Source: Saprospira grandis DSM 2844 (GTDB lineage Bacteria > Bacteroidota > Bacteroidia > Chitinophagales > Saprospiraceae). Taken from it: DNA of 64,000 nucleotides. Location of the stretch: the NCBI RefSeq assembly GCF_000275825.1, contig NZ_JH719942.1:2596694-2660693 (forward strand), written 5' to 3'. The notes below the pieces were generated by a model that was not told the DNA's origin, searched no databases, and saw nothing but the letters and a program-made list of their open reading frames with translations. Shown here one piece after another: positions 59,950 to 64,000 of the stretch; the first letter of the stretch is position 1, and every line of letters starts with the position of its first letter. Both the position numbers and the translations under genes were made by a program.

Positions 59950-61839
59950 ATGTTGAAAAAGAAAATTGCAAGCTTAGCTTTTGGCCTTTTGGCAGGAGCT
60001 AGCTTGTTGGCCCAAACAGGGCCCGATCGCTGGCAACAGGCGGCCAAATACTATATGGAAATTGATATGGATACCAAAAAACATCAGTTCGATGGTAAAC
60101 AAAAGCTGGTCTATACCAATAATTCGCCCGATACTTTGCGTAAAGTATTTTATCATCTCTACTTTAATGCCTTTCAGCCAGGTAGTATGATGGATGAACG
60201 CTCTAGAACGCTGCCCGACCCAGATCCTCGGGTAGGCGACCGCATCGCTCAGCTCAAACCCAAGGAAATGGGTTATCATAAAATCAAAAGCTTGCTGCAA
60301 GATGGCAAGAAGGTCAATTACGAAATGGCCGAGACTATTTTGGAGGTAGAACTAGCCAAGCCCATTCTACCCGGCGAAAGCACTACTCTAGAAATGGAGT
60401 TTAAGAGCCAGGTGCCCATTCAAATCCGTCGCTCTGGCCGCAATAGTAAAGAGGGTATCGATTATTCTATGTCGCAATGGTACCCCAAACTTTGTGAGTA
60501 TGACTACCAAGGCTGGCATGCCAACCCCTATATTGGCCGAGAGTTTCATGGCGTTTGGGGCGATTTTGATGTAAAAATTACCCTGCCTGTAGAATATACC
60601 GTAGGCGCTACGGGCTATCTCCAAAATCCCAATGAAATGGGGCACGGCTATGAGGATGTGGGCCAAAGAGCCGACCTCAAAGGCAAGAAGCGCCTTAGTT
60701 GGCATTTTATCGCCCCCAATGTGCACGATTTTGTCTGGGGCGCCGATCCCGATTATATCCATGATGTGGTCCAATTAGATGATACGACTAAGATTCACTT
60801 TCTCTATCAAGATGATGAGGATTATAAAGCCACTTGGAAAGCTGTTCAGCCTAAAATGAAAAAGGCTTTTGAGTATATCGAGAAACGCTTTGGCAATTAT
60901 CCCTATCGCCAATATTCCTTTATTCAAGGGGGCGATGGTGGAATGGAGTACCCCATGGCTACCCTGATCACCGGAAACCGTGCTCCTTCTAGCCTACAGG
61001 GCGTGATGGTCCATGAACTCATGCATACTTGGTATCAGATGCTAATGGGAACCAATGAGGCCCTTTATGCCTGGATGGATGAAGGCTTTACTTCTTATTC
61101 TACCAATATTGTTACCGCTTATTTGGATGGCCAATTGAAAAAAGGCGAAAACCCCCATTACTACTCTTATGCAGGCTATAAGCAGTTGGCCAAAAGTGGG
61201 GTAGAGGAACCCCTAAGCACACATGCCGACCATTTTATGAGTAATGCGGCTTATGGCGCTGGCTCTTACAATAAAGGAGCTGTTTTTGTCCATCAACTAG
61301 AGTACATTGTTGGCGAAAAGGTCCTTCAGGAGGCCATGCTAGATTATTACTATAACTGGCGATTTAAGCACCCCAATCCCAACGACTTTATCCGCATTGT
61401 TGAAAAACGCTCGGGCCTAGAGCTAGATTGGTACCGAGAGTATTGGGTCAATAGTACACATACCATTGATTATGCTATTGATAAGGTGGAAAAGAAGGGC
61501 AAAAAGACTTTGGTCCAATTGCAACGCCTAGAAAGCAAGGATAAGAAAGCGGGCATTAAGAATGGCCGTATGCCCATGCCTGTAGATTTGGTGGTAACCT
61601 ATAAAGATGGCAAGGAGGAAAAAACGGCTTGTTTCTATATTCCCTTGGCCATTATGAGAGGGGCCAAAGCCAACGAAAATATGTACCTAGAGTATAATGT
61701 GATGCCCGATTGGCGCTGGACGCATACTAGCTATGAGCTAGAGTTGCCCATTAAACAAAAGGATATTTTGAGTATTGAAATTGATCCTTCTAGCCGAATG
61801 GCCGATATCAACAGAAAGAATAATACTTATAAGCCTTAA
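59950..61839 (+). CDS. Exported M1 family metallopeptidase
   Basis: 629 residues with a signal peptide (ASLAFGLLAGASLLAQ). Zinc site HELMH (355-359) plus Glu378 in WMDEGFTSY fits HExxH-18-E. The exopeptidase motif appears as GGDGGMEYPMATL just before it. An N-terminal beta domain starts MEIDMDTKKHQFDGKQKLVYTN. It should cleave N-terminal residues from peptides in the periplasm or at the surface. No T9SS tail. A terminator follows. Confidence 0.93.
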   Translation: MLKKKIASLAFGLLAGASLLAQTGPDRWQQAAKYYMEIDMDTKKHQFDGKQKLVYTNNSPDTLRKVFYHLYFNAFQPGSMMDERSRTLPDPDPRVGDRIAQLKPKEMGYHKIKSLLQDGKKVNYEMAETILEVELAKPILPGESTTLEMEFKSQVPIQIRRSGRNSKEGIDYSMSQWYPKLCEYDYQGWHANPYIGREFHGVWGDFDVKITLPVEYTVGATGYLQNPNEMGHGYEDVGQRADLKGKKRLSWHFIAPNVHDFVWGADPDYIHDVVQLDDTTKIHFLYQDDEDYKATWKAVQPKMKKAFEYIEKRFGNYPYRQYSFIQGGDGGMEYPMATLITGNRAPSSLQGVMVHELMHTWYQMLMGTNEALYAWMDEGFTSYSTNIVTAYLDGQLKKGENPHYYSYAGYKQLAKSGVEEPLSTHADHFMSNAAYGAGSYNKGAVFVHQLEYIVGEKVLQEAMLDYYYNWRFKHPNPNDFIRIVEKRSGLELDWYREYWVNSTHTIDYAIDKVEKKGKKTLVQLQRLESKDKKAGIKNGRMPMPVDLVVTYKDGKEEKTACFYIPLAIMRGAKANENMYLEYNVMPDWRWTHTSYELELPIKQKDILSIEIDPSSRMADINRKNNTYKP

Positions 61840-61865
61840 TTAGGCCGCTAAGAAGTTTTGCCTTG

Positions 61866-61895
61866 AGCCACTCTATTTTATGGAGTGGCTTTTTT
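61866..61895 (+). terminator. Rho-independent terminator after the M1 peptidase gene
   Basis: AGCCACTC/GAGTGGCT stem with a 9-nt loop and T6. Confidence 0.9.
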
Positions 61896-61900
61896 ATTGT

Positions 61901-62022
61901 TTTGGGGCCCGCGGCCAGCTTTGCTGGCCGCCGCTATGCTGCGCCGCTCGCAGGTCTGCTCGGCCCTGCGTCGCTTTGCTCCTTGGTCTGGCCTTCGGCC
62001 ACGGCTGCGCAGCGCTGGGCCT
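61901..62022 (+). repeat. HCE copy 21 (class C)
   Basis: Directly behind the terminator. Head hairpin GCGGCCAGC-TTT-GCTGGCCGC and TGGCC-TTC-GGCCA. The central hairpin is weak. Closing stem GGCCC/GGGCC. Pairs tail-to-tail with copy 22. Confidence 0.85.
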
Positions 62023-62142
62023 GCTCCACTTTTGTTTTTCAGTTGATGCTTTCTGCTTCGGCCTTTTGGCTGCCCCTTTTAAGCGGTAGGCCTCGCTTCG
62101 CTCGGCCTGCTTTAATATGTCCCCGCCCACCCACCCCTCTAC

Positions 62143-62163
62143 GGGATTCCTTAGGGGAATCCC
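62143..62163. other. Isolated hairpin between HCE copies 21 and 22
   Basis: GGGATTCC/GGAATCCC stem with a 5-nt loop in a C-rich then G-rich context (CCCCGCCC ... GGGGGCG). The surrounding 62023-62250 has no gene. Confidence 0.5.
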
Positions 62164-62251
62164 TGCGGGGGCGTTTGGCCCATTAAAAAATTCCTGCCTA
62201 AATTCTCTCGATGGGGAGAGTTCGTCCTCCGCTTTATTTTTACGGTTTAGC

Positions 62252-62408
62252 AGGCGGCGAAGCCGCCGCAAAGGGCCGCAGGCCCGCGGCTGAGGGATGG
62301 ACAGCAGTGGCCGTCAGGCCAGACCAAGCGGGCATAGCCCGCGCAGGGCCGAGCGAACAGCGAGCTGCGAAACAGCCCGACCCGCCCCTAGGGCGGGGCA
62401 GCCCCAAA
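62252..62408 (-). repeat. HCE copy 22 (class B, with tail hairpins)
   Basis: Hairpins CCGCCC-TAG-GGGCGG, GCGGGC-TAT-GCCCGC and TGGCC-TGAC-GGCCA. The closing stem GGCTG/CAGCC is followed by a GGCGGC-TTC-GCCGCC hairpin. Confidence 0.87.
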
Positions 62409-62504
62409 ACAACATAAAGAAAAAAGCGTTAAGGATAAAAAGAAGGTGAGGGCTGGCGGTTTTCTTGCAAAATTGTAGCTTTGGCCCAAAATACAGCGAG
62501 CACT

Positions 62505-63395
62505 ATGACAAAAGCTTATCCGGCGAAACTACTATTATTTGGAGAGTACAGCATCATGCAGGCGGCTCCGGCCTTGGCCTTGCCCTTTTGGGCCTATCGG
62601 GCCAATTGGTCTTGGTCGGCCGCTAAAGAGCGATTAGCTTCGCAGCAGGGTTTGCAGCTCCTATTGGATAGCATGGCGCCCAATTGTTGTTTAGATTTGG
62701 AGCGATTGGGGGAAGACTTGCGAGCGGGGATTTGGTTGCAGAGTGATATTCCGCATGGTTATGGTTTGGGGAGTTCGGGTAGTTTGGTGGCCGCAGTATA
62801 TGAGCGTTATGCCAAGGGAGAAAAGGCGAGGGGGGAGGAATTGATATTGACATTGGCCCAGATAGAAAAGGCCTTTCATGGGCAGAGTTCGGGCATAGAC
62901 CCTTTGGTTTCTTATTTGAGAAAGGGGTTGTTTTGGGAAGCTGGTCAGAGTGAAATTTTGGGGCAGGAAATTCGTTTGGGGGAGAGTGATCGGGCCCAGT
63001 TATTTTTATTGAACACAAAAATTGCGAGGCAAACGGCCCCATTAGTGCAGCATTATTTGCAAGCTTGTGCGCAGGCGGATTTTCCATTGGCAGAGCAAAA
63101 AGAACTTGCTCAGGCGCACAGTTTGGCTATTTCTGCCTATTTGGGCCAGGAAGATGAGGTCTTAGGTACCGCATTTAGGGAGATATCGGCCTTACAGCAT
63201 CGGTTTTTTCAGCGGATGATCCCGGCAGATTTTAAAGAGATTTGGCAAAAAGGTTTGGAGGGAGGCAGTTATTTGCTCAAGCTATGTGGAGCGGGGGGCG
63301 GAGGATTTTTGCTGGGTTATAGTCAGGATTGGGCAGCTACGCAGGGGGAGCTATCTGCTTTTGAGTTATTGCCATTGTCTTTAGGGCAGATATAG
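62505..63395 (+). CDS. GHMP-family kinase, mevalonate kinase-like
   Basis: 296 residues from the ATG at 62505. Opens AYPAKLLLFGEYSIM (GHMP motif 1). ATP-binding loop SDIPHGYGLGSSGSLVAAVYE (about 84-104). HGQSSGIDPLVSYLRKGL gives the Asp of the active site near 137. Motif 3 LKLCGAGGGGFLLGY is near the end. It fits a mevalonate or phosphomevalonate kinase in the bacterial mevalonate route to isoprenoids, known in some Bacteroidota. Other GHMP sugar kinases are possible. G-rich codon use differs from the C-rich M1 peptidase gene upstream. Confidence 0.8.
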   Translation: MTKAYPAKLLLFGEYSIMQAAPALALPFWAYRANWSWSAAKERLASQQGLQLLLDSMAPNCCLDLERLGEDLRAGIWLQSDIPHGYGLGSSGSLVAAVYERYAKGEKARGEELILTLAQIEKAFHGQSSGIDPLVSYLRKGLFWEAGQSEILGQEIRLGESDRAQLFLLNTKIARQTAPLVQHYLQACAQADFPLAEQKELAQAHSLAISAYLGQEDEVLGTAFREISALQHRFFQRMIPADFKEIWQKGLEGGSYLLKLCGAGGGGFLLGYSQDWAATQGELSAFELLPLSLGQI

Positions 63396-63527
63396 GAGAA
63401 AGCTGGCTGGGGGGGCGTCTAGTGAAAAAGAGAAATCAAGCTTCATTATCTAGTATAAAAAATGTAAATTTGAGCGCCCTCAAAGGGGGCTAAATCATTT
63501 ATTTCATTTTGCATAACTATACGATCC

Positions 63528-64000
63528 ATGAGTGGAGAAAAAATTAGCATGAAAGAGGGGCAGTTGCAAGTGCCTAATCAACCTATTATTCCTTTTATTG
63601 AAGGAGACGGCATTGGTCCTGACATTTGGGCTGCTTCTGTTCGCGTTTTTGATGCTGCTGTAGAGAAAGCTTATGCTGGCGAGCGCAAAATTGAGTGGAA
63701 AGAAGTATTGGCTGGTCAGAAAGCCTTTGATGCGACTCAGGAATGGTTGCCACAGGCTACCCTAGATGCTATTGATGAGTATTTGGTAGCGATCAAAGGG
63801 CCTTTGACTACCCCTGTAGGTGGAGGAATCCGCTCACTAAATGTGGCTTTGCGTCAGAAGCTTGACCTTTTTGCTTGCGTGCGTCCTGTGCGTTGGTTTC
63901 AGGGGGTACCTTCTCCAGTAAAAAAGCCTGAGTTGGTTGATATGACTATTTTCCGTGAGAACACAGAAGATATTTATGCGGGGATTGAATACCTAACTGG
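63528..64000 (+). CDS. icd: NADP-dependent isocitrate dehydrogenase (5' part; continues past window)
   Basis: The first 157 residues are visible. [14 protein letters not shown] near 21-34 is the isocitrate/isopropylmalate dehydrogenase opening. [36 protein letters not shown] (about 88-123) contains the substrate-binding Ser and Arg residues that separate NADP-ICDH from IPMDH, followed by [18 protein letters not shown]-cycle enzyme converting isocitrate to 2-oxoglutarate. The ATG at 63528 follows a plain leader with no strong promoter match. Confidence 0.95.
   Translation, partial: MSGEKISMKEGQLQVPNQPIIPFIEGDGIGPDIWAASVRVFDAAVEKAYAGERKIEWKEVLAGQKAFDATQEWLPQATLDAIDEYLVAIKGPLTTPVGGGIRSLNVALRQKLDLFACVRPVRWFQGVPSPVKKPELVDMTIFRENTEDIYAGIEYLT

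Noticed and set aside
61863..62186. Open frames of 60-125 codons covering HCE copies (also 4925-5205, 47489-47941, 44401-44760, 55182-55576)
   Set aside because: They arise from GC-rich hairpin repeats. The same peptides recur in unrelated frames, and the sequence is explained by stem pairing rather than coding.

Overview
The window looks like chromosomal DNA of a Bacteroidota (Chitinophagota/Saprospiria) bacterium, and I would guess Saprospira or a close relative. The evidence is Bacteroidota promoters (TTTG, about 20 nt, TAnnTTTG), type IX secretion (T9SS) parts (a PorP/SprF protein, an OmpA/PD40 partner, a Por-type C-terminal sorting domain), a eukaryote/archaeal-type prolyl-tRNA synthetase without the bacterial editing insertion, a group II GGGP synthase, and many lipoproteins and TonB-linked barrels. 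The genus is inference; the phylum is well supported. No prophage, transposase, CRISPR array or rRNA operon was seen. There is one tRNA (Ala, GGC).

Layout. 1-2.9 kb: truncated BrkB-type membrane protein with a promoter/structured RNA/terminator leader, then a di-heme peroxidase (MbnH-like) and MbnP-like pair. 3.2-6.6 kb: GGGP synthase, rsgA, DUF2480, lytic transglycosylase. 6.7-9.2 kb: rpmF, DUF177 and dnaB on the minus strand. 9.5-14.5 kb: lipoprotein, PorP/SprF, OmpA-PD40 protein and a DUF1573 domain that has no start codon and sits one frame off across an A10 run. 14.7-19.7 kb: five tightly packed genes of mostly unknown role, including an HD hydrolase and a remote M19-dipeptidase-like protein that lacks the usual metal ligands. 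20-26 kb: tRNA-Ala, an SLBB/Wza-like exporter, a Wzz-like protein, a hydrolase, and a membrane protein preceded by a short terminator-ending RNA. 26-36 kb: TauE/SafE exporter, tex, a T9SS cargo protein, a beta-helix protein, a TonB receptor with a clear promoter and palindrome, and a TerB-like protein. 36-44 kb: proS, an Asn/Ser/Gly/Arg-rich secreted repeat protein, a subtilase, fabH, and a poly-aspartate protein. 44-64 kb: an AddB-like nuclease, hydrolases, thioredoxin, murF, clpB, a di-heme cytochrome, a second TonB-type barrel, an M1 peptidase, a GHMP (mevalonate-type) kinase, and the start of icd.

The standout feature is a family of GC-rich, 115-165 bp intergenic elements, called hairpin-cluster elements (HCE) here. 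I count 22 copies, about one per 2.9 kb, always between genes and often starting within a few bases of a stop codon, in both orientations. Each begins TTTTGGGGC, carries several hairpins whose arms change from copy to copy while keeping their pairing, and ends with a tail complementary to the head. The closing helix comes in three versions that covary (GGCCT/AGGCC = class A; GGCTG/CAGCC = class B; GGCCC/GGGCC = class C). That is strong evidence for selection on folding as RNA or single-stranded DNA. I do not recognise it as a named element. Three tail-to-tail inverted pairs recall REP/BIME organisation, but no RAYT-like transposase lies in the window.

The genes are mainly housekeeping and cell-envelope functions: peptidoglycan (murF, lytic transglycosylase), isoprenoid/lipid (GHMP kinase, GGGP synthase, fabH), surface polysaccharide export, T9SS/gliding, and proteostasis (clpB, subtilase, M1 peptidase). 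Most transcription units end in strong Rho-independent hairpins.
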